From: Saccharina japonica
Lineage: Eukaryota > Sar > Phaeophyceae > Laminariales > Laminariaceae
DNA length: 64,000 bases
Reading direction: 5' to 3'
NCBI GenBank assembly: GCA_008828725.1
Contig: MEHQ01001299.1
Location: forward strand, 124,001 to 188,000
Positions 23,757-34,660 of the stretch are shown in pieces. Each line of letters begins with the position of its first letter. Within the stretch, counting starts at the first letter, position 1. The position numbers were made by a program, and so were the translations under genes. The notes under the pieces were generated by a model. It did no database searches and was not told the origin of the DNA. It saw nothing but the letters and a program-made list of their open reading frames with translations.

Positions 23757-24605
23757 TTAGTGTACAAGACGCAAACCCTCTGCTAGTGTCCCGGCTTGTT
23801 GCAGTAATGGGCGAATCACTTGGTCGGGGTCGGACTTGGGCTCAGCCATCATGGCCGCGCCGCGGCCAGCTATCTTGCCGTCATTAGCGTTCTTTCGTGA
23901 CAGATTATCGAGGTATAGATGCCTCATGGTGCTCTGGATCTGTTCGAGGTTAAATGAAGGGTCGCGGTACATCATGAGCTTGATGTCCTTGTAGTCGTCC
24001 GTCCGACCTTGGACCATGATTCTGTCCGTAATGGGTTCTCCCATATTCTCCACTTGGTCTCGAAGGAGGGAGGCTCGGAGGAAGTCTTCGTCCGGATCTT
24101 GCCCGGTCTTCATGGCCGTCGCCACAAGTTCCGCAGACTTGCATCGAATAGTCTCGTCTGTAGCGGTCATATATTTGGAGTGCAGCTCCTGCCATGCTTT
24201 CTGGCCATGACCATGGGTTCCGGTCGTTCCCTTTCTATGCTTGCGTACGAGGTAAGATGCTGGTTCCTCCGTCATCAAGGATAAAATGGCGAACAGTTCA
24301 TGGTCAGCTCGATCGTACGTAGCCTGGCGTTGGGCAAGGGGAGCCTCTTCGGTCGACGTCTCCGCGGTCGGCCTGATCTGTCCTTCTATTACGTTATGAA
24401 TATCCGGGCGAGATATGCTCAGCATGATGCTAGTTTTCTCGTACCAGTTCTCGAAGAGCGTGGGGTCTTTCCCACTGAACAGTTTCAGTCCCCTCGTGGC
24501 ATTGGTGAGATTGCCGTTATTGTTTCGTGCTTCCATCATGGTTACTTCTTGTTGTTGAAGTTGGAAGTTCGTGGAGTACCTTGATGTTTTCGGTTTTCGG
24601 TTCAA
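23757..24605 (-). CDS. Copia gag-like protein (282 codons)
   Basis: The protein shows the Copia gag (UBN2-like) pattern: LFSGKDPTLFENWYEK near residue 42, a KAWQELHSKY motif near 137 and an EDFLRASLLRDQVENMG segment near 180. It is predicted to be helical, without membrane segments. A C-terminal CCHC knuckle was not found within the frame. It is open from its Met and its 5' leader holds a tandem repeat. In full Copia elements this protein forms the particle that packages element RNA. Confidence 0.7.
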   Translation of the reverse strand: MNRKPKTSRYSTNFQLQQQEVTMMEARNNNGNLTNATRGLKLFSGKDPTLFENWYEKTSIMLSISRPDIHNVIEGQIRPTAETSTEEAPLAQRQATYDRADHELFAILSLMTEEPASYLVRKHRKGTTGTHGHGQKAWQELHSKYMTATDETIRCKSAELVATAMKTGQDPDEDFLRASLLRDQVENMGEPITDRIMVQGRTDDYKDIKLMMYRDPSFNLEQIQSTMRHLYLDNLSRKNANDGKIAGRGAAMMAEPKSDPDQVIRPLLQQAGTLAEGLRLVH

Positions 24606-24699
24606 AGTTCGTGTACGTCAGCTAGCTGCGTCAGTCTAATTCCGGCCACCCGTACGCTCGTTGTGTGGCGTACTTCGTCTTTTATGTGGCAACCCGCCG

Positions 24700-25105
24700 C
24701 GTTCCGCAATACGTCAGCGCGTGGCGTGGCGTACGTTTTCTTATGCGGCAACCGGCGGCGTTCCGAAATACGTCAGCCCGTGGCGTGGCGTATTTTTGTC
24801 TTAATATGCGGCAACCCTTAGAGTTCCACAATACGTCAGCCTGTGGCGTGACGTATGATACGCCAGCCCGTGGCGTGGCGTACTTGGTATTATGTGGCAA
24901 CCTAAGGCGTTCTGAAATACGTCAGCCCGTGGCGTGGCGTAGTTTTTGTCTTAATATGCGGCAACCCTTAGCGTTCCACAATACGTCAGCCCGTGGCGTG
25001 ACGTATGATACGCCAGCCCGTGGCGTGGCGTACTTTTTGTCTTAATATGCGGCAACCCTTAGCGTTCCACAATACGTCGGCCTGTGGCGTAACGTATTTT
25101 TAATC
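24700..25105. repeat. Tandem repeats in the Copia leader
   Basis: Units built on CGTCAGCCCGTGGCGTGGCG followed by an AATATGCGGCAACCCTTAG-like stretch start near 24713, 24771, 24834, 24921, 24985 and 25076. Spacing alternates near 60 and 90 bases because some units carry an extra ATGATACGCCAGCC segment. The array lies between the primer site and gag, a position where LTR elements keep packaging signals. It is strongly structured by local complementarity between GTGGCGTGACGTA and TACGCCAGCC-type segments. Confidence 0.75.
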
Positions 25106-25707
25106 TTATGCGGCCGCCCGTGGTGTGCAGCAGTTGGTGTCAGCGTTCTTCGTGAATCACTACGTATCACAAACGAATCTGGGCTTCAAGTGGGTTGCTC
25201 GTCAATCAATCAATAATCAGGTCGAATCAGGCCGAGATAGTATGGGTTTCGGCGCAATTCAGCGAGTAACAATTCTAGAGGGCTACAAGGGTACTCGTAG
25301 TCTCAAGAAAGTGGTCCTGCTTGATTTCGATTGTGTGTCGCTCTTTCGACAAGCGGTACGAGGCTATCCCGCCTTGTGGGCTTCGAAACAGCAGAAGCAG
25401 AGTCACTTCTTCAAGCACGTGGCACGCTTCACTCACGTGTGTGTTGACCCACCGCTCTTCAAGCAGTAGTACTCTTCGCTCACCACGTGTTTTATTACAG
25501 TAGTCCACCTTCGTTTCCTCATGGTGAAGGAGAAGAAGCGAGTACTTGAACCGCTGACGATGAGTACCAGTGATAGGTCGAAGAGTTGGTTCCTGGAGAT
25601 GTGGTCACCGACAACTCCAGCAGCCACCACAGGGGTGGCTCGTTGCGGGAGGGTCTTGTGACGCAGTCCCGTGCTTCCCCCAGTGCAGTGCGCTAGCGCG
25701 TGGACGA

Positions 25708-25718
25708 GGCTCATAACC
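25708..25718 (-). promoter_or_regulatory. Primer-binding site matching initiator tRNA-Met anticodon arm
   Basis: Directly inside the 5' LTR the element reads GGTTATGAGCC. The complement, GGCTCATAACC, equals the anticodon arm of eukaryotic initiator tRNA-Met (CAU anticodon). Internal priming on half of that tRNA is known for Drosophila copia and related elements. The same site is seen in the other Copia of this window. Confidence 0.7.
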
Positions 25719-26415
25719 TCTTAATGTTCAGGTCGTCTGGTGATGACTGTCCTCAAGTCGTATGACGAGGACTGGTCTCACACGCCTGGCCGATGACGGT
25801 CTTTAGAGGCTAGCGCGCGAAGCTGCGGTTAGGCAGCCTGGGCTGCACTGATATTAGAGATGTGTAAGACGATGGTATCTCAGTTGTTAATTGTCGCTCT
25901 CGGGACTTGTTGTTTCATCACGACGAACTGGCGAGAGTTCAGATGAAGGGGGGTGATGGAGAGTGGCATCGCAAGGGGGGTTGCGCGCGCGTTCTCGTCT
26001 CACTGGACTGTCAGCATACCTCGCTGCAACTTCTGCTATACCATCAACTTGTCAATTCAAATACCATAGCGGCACAACTACTAGATCGTCGAACCGTAAC
26101 TTCGTTACTTATTGATTCGTCGAACCGTAACTTGCAGGTCTCGTTGTGGAACAAAATACGCACACATTGCACACACGTATGACGTACGAGTACGTACGAG
26201 TACGACATCATGGCTTGTCATATCACTGCTGTAGAGCATCGATACAGTAGGATGTTACAGTACCTCGTACAAAATGTATCCTTTCCTAACACGAGTCCTC
26301 GAATGACTACAGCAGTCGGGCAATCTGATATACTGCTCGCTAATGCCAGGCAGGTGCAGCTGCACAGTATTGATACAATCTAAGATACGTACTACCGCGT
26401 AGGAGTAATCTAACA
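25719..26415 (-). repeat. Copia 5' LTR (young element)
   Basis: Second long terminal repeat of the element, about 99% identical to 21678-22374. The high identity implies a recent insertion, though no rate is available to give years. Confidence 0.9.
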
Positions 26416-26420
26416 GAGTG

Positions 26421-26683
26421 GCGACGAGGAAGGGAATTTGGAATCAGGTGAGCGCGGTATAGATGTCCACAGCAATGATAGTGGTCTCGAAGAGGGAAGC
26501 TTTCTGAAAAGCGAGGAAGAGGGTGAAGGCGAGGAAGATATTTCTCACGACCTTACCGAAACTAATGATTCATCCAGGGGTAAGAGACGAAAACGAAAAC
26601 GGAAACGTTCTAACTCCGTTGCTGAGCGTGTTTCTTCGGCGTCAATGCCTGTACACGCCGAAGAGTTCGAACGCCGAACGTGA
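26421..26683 (+). pseudogene. Acidic/basic C-terminal part of the interrupted transposase
   Basis: Open frame rich in Glu/Ser followed by a strongly basic stretch (KRRKRKRKR), which looks like a nuclear localisation signal. It lies directly right of the Copia insertion; left of the insertion (21600-21672) the sequence encodes a similar Gly/Ser/Glu-rich stretch in the frame that meets it. This supports the view that the Copia landed in the 3' part of the transposase gene. The product was already broken on the left side. Confidence 0.45.
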
Positions 26684-27282
26684 GCATGCGCAATCAGTTA
26701 GGGGCGTGCGGTCAATGTCGGTACTACAGTAATATGAGGTATACCAATTAAGAAAACCGCTCGATTTTCGATTTCTGCCCGGCAAAATTGGAAAGAGGCT
26801 CAATAAGAAAGAGGCTCATAACTTGACAAAAATTGGAAATCCAGGCTGAGCCCAGATTCCTGTTTCTTATTAGGTGTCCTGTACTGTATAGGGGGTATTA
26901 CCAACAGACTCGTAATGTTTCCACGGCACAGGGTGACAGCTCCTCCGCAATCCCGCACCCAGGCTGCTGGAAGACAAACGTTTACCTTATATCATTTTGC
27001 CGAAGACTGACGCTGCTCTGCTGCTCTGGGCGTTCTTACCTGACTTAAATTGCGCTTGAGTAGCAGGCATGAATGCTCGACTTGAGACCCAAACACACGA
27101 CACGAAGCTCCCCCTGTGTTCTGGCCTCTGTATGATCCCTCGTATCTGGACGCCCCTTGGTGGCTCTCCACGGGCCCCTTCGCGCCTGTGAAAGGTTGCT
27201 CCAGCCGTTGTTGGTGTGTGGACTTGAACTTGCGGCCCCGGTACATAAACGACATGCCATACCGTACAAACCTGTGCATTTC

Positions 27283-27921
27283 CATTAGGGGACCGGTGCA
27301 TTGGGGGACCGAACCTGGGATTTGTGGCTAGGGGACCGGTGCATTAGGGGACAGAACCTGAGATTTTGGCGAGGGGACCGGTGCATAAGGGGACCGGGTC
27401 TGGGACTTTGGCTAGGGGGCCGGTGCATTAGGGGGCGGCATCGAATATTTTAGCTATGGGAACTGTTTGGTACGTGACCGAAAACTGGACATGGGCTGTT
27501 AGTGTGCACTCGTTTGAGGCTCAACGTTAAAACATCATTCTTCCCGCGAAGACTGTTCCGTTTCTTTCGCCGTGCCGTAGTCGGGCATTATAATACATGG
27601 CACGTATCTAGTTTGTTATATAATCGTCGACGAGGCTGAACAACACACCAGGGTCAACTCACAGTTAGAAAACAGAAAACTCGCCAGTACTCAGTACTCC
27701 GGTCAATGTAGGCAAAGTGTCATGAATGGTAATATTTCGTTCTTAATTACTTGTAAAATATTCCCGGACTGATTAATGCACCGGTCCCCTAGCCAAAATC
27801 CCAGACCCGGTCCCCTTATGCACCGGTTCCCTAGCCAAAATCCCACGTTCGGTCCCCTAATGCACCGGTCCTCTAGCCACAAATCCCATGTTCGGTCCTC
27901 TAATGCACCGGTCCCCTAATG
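27283..27921. mobile_element. Foldback-type element with inverted tandem-repeat arms
   Basis: About 639 bases whose ends are inverted copies: CATTAGGGGACCGGTGCATT at 27283-27302 and its complement at 27902-27921. Each arm is a run of three to four units of about 43 bases (GGGGACCGGTGCATTAGGGG followed by ACCGAACCTGGGATTTTGGC-like sequence), direct within an arm and inverted between arms. The centre (about 27460-27770) has no coding capacity. Copy A near 9365-9385 lacks it, so it is an insertion in copy B. Structure fits non-autonomous foldback DNA transposons; the target duplication is unclear. Confidence 0.8.
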
Positions 27922-29408
27922 CATTACAACGTGGACACCGGTTCGACATCAGGCCTACAGCACACAGTAACCAGTACCTGGTGGTTGCAGTTATTGTGGT
28001 GCCCCTCTCCATTGTCAAGCCAGTAGAAGACGTTTGTCGGCGCAGCTAAAGTTTGGGGTTCACGCTTCTCATCGACAGAGCAAAGCGGGTGAGGATGCCC
28101 CCTTGCTACAATAAACCCTCCAGGTCCTGCCGTACAGCAGTACATCGACTCCATCCCACGTCCACGTGCAGCCGTGCCTTGCCTTCATCTCGCTCCATGA
28201 GTACATGGTTTCGTTTTCATTTCAGGGAGGGTCACAGCCCATACGTGAGGCTCTCATTGCTACAGTAAAACCTCCCGGTCTTGCCCTTAAGCTGCACATT
28301 GGCTTCATCACACGTCCACGTGCAGCTGTACCTAAAGCTTTCATCTCTCTCCATGAGTACGAGTAAAATATTTAGATTTGTATTTCGTGGAAGAGCCTAT
28401 GCCGCATGAGAGGTCGGATACCCGCCATATATCGTTTAGAACCACACCAACTGCTCAGGGATAAACTCCTACTGCTGTTGTTCCGTACTTGGAGTTTGTT
28501 TGGACGCTTGTGTTTGGGTGTGGTTGACACGTACGGGTACTTGTATCGGTATACCGGTAGTATATTCCTTGTAGACTGTATACGTTTAACCTTTGAAAAT
28601 GACTTGTCCAATTTGCGTATACAAGGTGTACACAAGGACTGCTCCTGCAGACAATTGCAGAGGGCATTATAGAAAGTGCTGTCGTACAGCAGTCAAAACG
28701 GCCTTGGCGTGGCTTCCGTGTCGAAAGCAGTGCTGTAACGCTGTTCAACGTATAGAGCACTGTACCAGGTAGGGTAGGTGTTTGTGTCTGTTTGGGGGGT
28801 CCTTTACATGTACGTATTAGGGTCGAGACAGCTATAAATATATATTTTTGTGCAGACATAAAATATACCTGCCGCCGTCAGGCCACGTCGCAAAGTACAT
28901 TACAGCAGTAGACATCATCGGCAGAGGGTGCCCCGCCCTGACCCTCACTTAGAAGGCATGCTGTAAATTGGGTTGTAGTGTTTTTTCACGCCTGGCGCAC
29001 ATGTTTACTGCAGTACTCTGCATAGCTTTAGAGACACTTTCCACAATGGAAGCCTTGTCTATTGTGTTAGAAGTCATGTCGGCTGTTGTTGTTGGCATTT
29101 GGCGACATTGCTGCTCTGAACAGCTGAAATTGCACGTGGATGTGTTGGTAGTGCTGTTGTACTGCTGCTGGGTGAGGTTGCATGTGGGCGGCCAGGCCCG
29201 TACATGGCTGCTGCTGTGTGCTGGGTGGTATGTTTGACTGCCGGTAATAGGTACGACTTTGTCGTCACCCTGACTATGTGTCATACCTTGCCATCGCTAC
29301 TGCTGCCGCTGATCCTACTGGTGTTTGTCTTCAAATCACATACGAAATAATCTATGTCAACCGCGCCCCCCACAAACCCACGCAGCCACCTTGTAGGCGT
29401 GTTTATAG

Positions 29409-29669
29409 TCATGGTATCTGTTGCCTTGCCGTTGTGCAGTGGATATATGAAGAACTAACCTTATCATATTCTTCATGACGAGACTTACTACCAACAACCA
29501 GTCGAAAACCCATATATGTGATTTTTTGTCTTGTTTTGCGCTGCAGTTTACGATTCAATTCTTCAATAAGATAGGCCGCTTGGCCTTTATGGTGGTCACT
29601 TCCATACTTCGGTTCGGGCCCAAGATATAAGGTTACCGTAAGATAATTATGATGACACGTCTCACTCAA
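29409..29669 (-). CDS. Unrecognised open frame with a counterpart in copy A
   Basis: An 86-codon frame containing GPEPKYGSDHHKGQAAYLIE, then a basic stretch (LNRKLQRKTRQK) and MGFRLVVGSKS. The EPKYGSDH string and following basic stretch recur on the minus strand in copy A near 12340-12475, where the frame is not open. No domain is recognised. It is probably a remnant of a gene carried by the duplicated unit; the C-terminal third has no match in A. Confidence 0.3.
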   Translation of the reverse strand: MSETCHHNYLTVTLYLGPEPKYGSDHHKGQAAYLIEELNRKLQRKTRQKITYMGFRLVVGSKSRHEEYDKVSSSYIHCTTARQQIP

Positions 29670-30838
29670 CTATTTTTCCTTCTACGACGAAATTTGTCTC
29701 CAAGACATCGATAGAAAGGGTAAACTACAACAACAGTACCAATGCCACCAAGACTACGTGGTGGTTGTGGACTTGTCTTGTTGTATTTCCGCCCCAGGTC
29801 CTCGTGGTGGACCCCATGCACCTATTCGCGAGTTTCTCCATATTTCCCTATAGGATCTTGACAATCTTGCTTATTTCCATGGTGGTAGTAACTGAAGCTC
29901 GAGAGTTTGTTGTCTTGAATCCAACTGAGGTATACCCCACGAGACCTTGAAAGGGCACTTTGAAAAATATGGCAACCGCCCGCACTTCCCTGGTCTATGT
30001 GTATTATCTGGACGTTTTGAGGTCGAAGTCATCTACATCGACGACGGCATGCGCGGTCATCGCTGCGCATAAAAGGTGAAGCACAACTAGGTCCAGTGCA
30101 TATACCAAGTAGCTTTCATTCCTTTGTTCGCTTCACCTGCAATAACATAACGTGGCTGCCGTTACCGGCGTTGGCTGGTCGGATATGTTGCGCAGAGCCC
30201 TCTCCCTTCAAATTACCGTCGTTGCGCACGTTTTCCACGAATAGGCCTTGAGGCGATTGAAATTCATGTGCACGCTGACCCCGTACCGTAGGCATGATAT
30301 CAGGTTGGCGGGAAATATTGTGGACGTGTAGGGCAGGTTGTTATATACTGTATGGATACTTTAGTACATACCCAACCCAGTCAATATGTCCTATGCCAAT
30401 GCAAAATATGCGAATACCACGCGGCCACATGAGCGAGATCATACAGATCATAAAGAGCAGGAACATACATGACCTGAACTTAATAATACCATTCACGTCA
30501 ACGAAGCCAATTGCCGGCGCTCGGACTTTCTTGTCTTCCGCCTTAAATGTATAGACCATTTGTATTTTATGTAGTAGTACTCAACTCAACCCTGTATTTA
30601 AGGATATACATTTATAACGTTTTGGTCCGTCTTAACACGCGTGCTACTATCATAGCAGTAGCGCTTTTTGTTCTCAATATATTCTGATTGACCCATTAAG
30701 GGCTCCTTACACCAAAACCGTCCAAATGTCATTCTTGTCTTGGAACTCATATATTTGGTGTGCCTAGTCCATGCCATGAGGTTTGGTCATCGGGTTGCAC
30801 TTTCACTCTAAGGTACCACCAGTTTGTTGGGTAGGGTT

Positions 30839-31075
30839 TGACACCACTGCAGCAGTAGAGCATGGCGTGGTGACGGCGCTGCAGCAGAAGAGTATGCAGT
30901 AGCTAGCGCTGAAGAGAGGTTCGGGTAGAGTCGAAACAGAGTGAATTACTATCTCACAGCACAGTCGTCGAAGCTGCCTGTACTGACGGTTTCGTATCCC
31001 AGTAAACCGCCATACAATATAGTTGAAAACCCGAATATACTATTGAGTTGTTCTTGCACTACAAATATCCTTACA
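30839..31075 (-). repeat. Copia 3' LTR (old element)
   Basis: Left LTR, the 3' LTR in element orientation. It contains a CTGCAGCAGTA-rich stretch and GCAGTAGCTAGCGCTGA. A GAGAGGAC purine tract lies directly inside it, as expected for plus-strand priming. Confidence 0.85.
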
Positions 31076-31370
31076 TGTCCTCTCAAGAACTACTTCATAC
31101 CAGTTCGTATTCACGTAATTCAACTCTCCATAATGAGTGCAGTAGGACTGCCCTTTTATCGTAAAACCCATATATCATCAACAACTGCATGGAATCACAG
31201 CAGTGTAACCCCCCCACCATCAACCTTCTTCATGATACAAGCTCCATGAGACCCTTTAGGCTGATGCCTGATTTTGAAAAGAGAAGGGGGGGCGTTCATT
31301 CACCGAGTAGCATGAGGAGGTTTGAAATAAACTTGATTGCGCCCAAGCTTTTCGTGAGAGTGTCGGCTTT

Positions 31371-31631
31371 TTAGAAGCCTGTCTCAATGTAAATAACATC
31401 CACTACATTGTTCGCGACCAAATACCTAACATGATTAAACTTTATATAGATGTGCTTCGTGCGCGGCGTAATCTTGTTGCTACGACTGGTGGATACGGCA
31501 CCCAAGTTGTCCTCTAAAACCACAGTCGCCGCGCTTTGTTCACTACATATCGTTTTCAGTATGTGCCTGCGGTAAACTACCATTAGACACGCTTTCGACA
31601 AAGCTACATACTCCGATTCTAGAGTAGACAC
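31371..31631 (-). CDS. Copia RNase H region (fossil part)
   Basis: Reads STLESEYVALSKACLMVVYR and later LEDNLGAVSTSRSN, with PRTKHIYIKFNHVRYLV near the end: the Copia RNase H pattern (S..AEY.A....E...W, D...A......RSKHI.....R). Degrades RNA in RNA-DNA hybrids during element replication in full copies. Confidence 0.8.
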   Translation of the reverse strand: MSTLESEYVALSKACLMVVYRRHILKTICSEQSAATVVLEDNLGAVSTSRSNKITPRTKHIYIKFNHVRYLVANNVVDVIYIETGF

Positions 31632-31784
31632 AGAGACAACCGTTTATTTCACCGACATCCAGTCGATGGGCGCTCCTGCCAAGTACACAACGACTCCTGT
31701 CGTAGAATACCCCTTATCCATGTCACCGGCGTGGTCTGCGTCAACGTACGCAGTGAGTTCGTGACCGTTTTCTGCATCTTCGCT

Positions 31785-32639
31785 CTAAGTTAATTCAATC
31801 GAAGTCGTGCCTATGTAGTACCTCAAGACCCTCTTCATCTTTACCATCGCGTTTAAGCCTGGTTTAGACATGCTACGTGTGAGTATCATCACTGCATGCG
31901 CAATGTCCGGCCTTGTACACCTGCTAAGATAAAGCAGAGATCCCGTCGAAGACCTAAATAAGGTGGTGTCCTCTGTTGACAAAATTTCATCCTCTTCAAT
32001 CTGCTCTGGCCCCGCTTCAGCTGGCGTTTCCGTCGGGCGTGCGTCAGCCATCCTGTACGTTTCCAGTATCGTCTTGGGGTACGTTTCCTGCGATAAAATA
32101 ATGGTACCTGCGTGCACGTTTCGGTCTACTCCCATACCTAGAAGGAACTGTGCTTCTCCCAGGTTCCCCGTCTCAAACCTGTCTTTCAGCATCTCGATAA
32201 CCAGCAACACTTTCTCGTCGTCTGATCCGGGAAGCAAGATGTCGTCAACATACAGAAGAAGCAAAACTGCTCCGGAGTCCAGGTTGTAGACACACGGATC
32301 AACGGTGCTGGAGACAAAATCAATCTCCAGCAAGTACGTATGCATTGTGCCCCACCAACCACGGGGGGACATACGCAAGCCGTGCAGCCACGCCTTCAGT
32401 CGCCATACTTGGTCATTTTCGTTCTCTTCACACTCAAATCCCTTGGGAGGGATGACGTACACATCCGGATCGTCACGCTCCATTCTGGCCTGTAAGAACG
32501 CTGTCTTTATATCGACTTGCCTAAGAATGAGACCACTCTTGGCGGCGTTGGCGATCAGGAGATGGACAGACTCCTGAGATGCTACTGTTGCTGCCTTGTC
32601 AGCCCCAGTGTCAGCCTCGTGGAAACCTTGCACTACCAC
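31785..32639 (-). CDS. Copia reverse transcriptase region (fossil part)
   Basis: A 284-codon frame with the RVT_2 hallmarks in order: QVDIKTAFLQARMERDDPDV, an LHGLRMSPRGWW segment, LLLLYVDDILLPG with the YVDD active site, and FLLGMGVDR. It copies element RNA to DNA in intact relatives. The frame is the best preserved part of this fossil. Confidence 0.9.
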   Translation of the reverse strand: MVVQGFHEADTGADKAATVASQESVHLLIANAAKSGLILRQVDIKTAFLQARMERDDPDVYVIPPKGFECEENENDQVWRLKAWLHGLRMSPRGWWGTMHTYLLEIDFVSSTVDPCVYNLDSGAVLLLLYVDDILLPGSDDEKVLLVIEMLKDRFETGNLGEAQFLLGMGVDRNVHAGTIILSQETYPKTILETYRMADARPTETPAEAGPEQIEEDEILSTEDTTLFRSSTGSLLYLSRCTRPDIAHAVMILTRSMSKPGLNAMVKMKRVLRYYIGTTSIELT

Positions 32640-33544
32640 TCTCTACTTGTGTAGACAAGGCTTTGCGTCTTGATTGTACTTGCACCTGTACAGAAACCTT
32701 GAAGGGATCGTTTTAATACCTTGGGGCAGGTCTACCCACTCGAATACATCATGTTCGATTAGGGACCTTCGTTCCTCCGCCATGCTAGCACGCCAGCCTA
32801 CGGCATCAACCCCGCTCACCGCATCGTCGTAGGTTAGCGGGTCAGGTGGCATACATCCAACCTCGCCAGGCTCTCCAGCTCCGATGCTTCCAACATCTTC
32901 TCTTGTAATTAGCGCATATTCGGTTTGCTCGTACGATGCATGCGCTATATACTCTACGCCAGTAGTAAGAGACCATTGCTGTGCCGAGACACTGTCGGGT
33001 GATATACCTTGCTGCTTGTTACTTTTGCGGAGACTTGTTTGTTGTACCGGATGCGCCATTGGCTTCTCGGCGGATTCTTGTTGCTGTATTTCTTCAGTCT
33101 CGACCCCTGGCACAAACAACGTGCCTGGATCGGGTAGTGGATCATATCCGGCCTTCGGGCGGCCCACGTCACGGGCTCTCTTCTCGCGAAACGACACATC
33201 TGCTGAGTTGGTTATTTCGCGCGGCCGCTCTGGATTCCAGAGCCGGTACGTCATGCGCTTCGTGCTGTAGCCTACTAAGTGCATTGGTTTAGCTCGAGGT
33301 GTCAAATTTTCGTTTCTGTGGCGTACCTCTATGTGTTTTAATGCAAACGACCCCCACTCATGCATGTGCTTCATACTGCGGAGTGGTTTATTCTCCCATA
33401 CCTCGAGATGAGGCTCACCTCCCATGACATCCGTCGGCGTGCGATTCCTGGTTTACACCGCAGCTTTGAGGGCTTCAGCCCACAGTTTCTCAGGAGGGTC
33501 AGGAGCTCCCAGAAGTAGCCTGCGCGTGACAACAATGATGGTGC

Positions 33545-33800
33545 CTAAACCACGCTCTGCGATAAAATTTCCTTGAGGAATAAAGGTGCGTTGGTCTCAA
33601 TCGGGATTCTGAGTGACTCCGCCAGTGCTTGAAACCTTCCCCTGAATTCGCCTCCCCCATCGCACCTAATCCTTCCAATACAGATGCCTTCAGGATCTGC
33701 GACATCTTGGATCACCTGCCTTAGGGCGTCTGCTGCTTCGTCTTTGGTCTTGATAATGACCACCCACCTCATAAGCGACACGTCATCCTTGAACATGGCG
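33545..33800 (-). CDS. Copia integrase core segment (fossil part)
   Basis: The piece IGRIRCDGGGEFRGRF matches the second Asp region of Copia integrase (RSDNGGEF). Preceding residues VIIKTKDEAADALRQVI fit the same domain. The stretch at 32643-33425 continues with the integrase C-terminal and linker sequence (KHMHEWGSFALKHIEVRHRN region). Confidence 0.75.
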
Positions 33801-34660
33801 AGGGATTGGCATCCTCCGTACGACTCAACGGGATGCTTGCCCCACAGGTCAACGTGGACGAGCGCGAGGCGTGTATTGGAGCTGGGGCAATCGGACGGGA
33901 GGTGCGCAATTGTCCTGCTTTAGGAAACTGTGCATACTTCGCAGTCACCTACTTCGATGTTGCGGTTCAACTTCACCCCTGTTGTCGGTTTTTCAGCTAG
34001 ATGTTTCAATGCGCGCGGGTGACAGTGTCCCATTCTTCGGTGCTACGCTTCGGCGCTCACTGTTGTGTGGAATTTGTGTTGTGCAATCTCTTGCGCATCC
34101 GGTACTATATGGACGACATACATCTGTGGAACTTCCGTTGAAATCGAAAACGGGTGGTTTCCATAGCGTAGAACAGGAGGGACAGACAATAGGTACAGCT
34201 TCACCCCTTGTTTGTGGAGCACTCCTACTGAAAATATGCTCGCTCCTAAATTGGGAACAATGAGCACTTCCTGGTTTATCGGTACCAATTCACCTCGTTA
34301 CTTTCGCAGGGGAAACACGCGCGTTCCTTCGGACGTTGCGCTCGAAAGGCCACATGACCCTTTAATGCGCACCGTGCAAGCTGTCGTGTTTACCACTTGT
34401 TGACATAGACCTGATTCGGCAGTCACCATATGGCTCGATGCCGCGGTATTGATGAACACTGCTGTATCATCGGGGGGCGTGCTGGTTCCAATTTCCATCA
34501 TCGCCGGGAATGAAATATTTTCCTGAACCTGTGAAATCGTTCCATCTTCGCACATGCTATCATAGCTCGAGGAGCTTTATTCCTCGCCGTCGCCAACGAC
34601 AATCTGAAAGCTCTCTAAATCGTCGTTCTCGATGGTCGTGCACCAAGCGTTAAAGGTATT

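Larger units (their letters stand above)
21678..26415 (-). mobile_element. Copia-type LTR element, short non-autonomous, young
   Basis: Two direct repeats of about 697 bases (21678-22374 and 25719-26415) differ at about six positions by my count, near 99% identity. A 5-bp target duplication GAGTG flanks the element (21673-21677 and 26416-26420). In element orientation (minus), a primer site (GGTTATGAGCC, 25708-25718) lies directly after the 5' LTR and a purine tract (GAGGGAGAG) lies directly before the 3' LTR. Coding parts seen are a Copia gag (23757-24605) and only the beginning of a Copia reverse transcriptase (within 23033-23440). At 4.7 kb with long LTRs it carries far less than a full Copia and must depend on a helper. 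Insertion is recent relative to the host transposon. Confidence 0.9.
19657..26874 (+). mobile_element. DNA transposon with 16-bp TIRs and DDE_1 transposase remnant
   Basis: The ends are perfect inverted repeats: CCTAATAAGAAACAGG at 19657-19672 and its complement at 26859-26874. Additional AATAAGAAA motifs lie just inside both ends. The left flank has TA and the right flank TG next to the repeat, so a TA target duplication (usual for pogo-type elements) may have decayed. The flanks join copy B sequence that is uninterrupted in copy A near 8955, which supports insertion. Without the nested Copia the element is about 2.5 kb and carries a decayed DDE_1 transposase. Confidence 0.8.
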
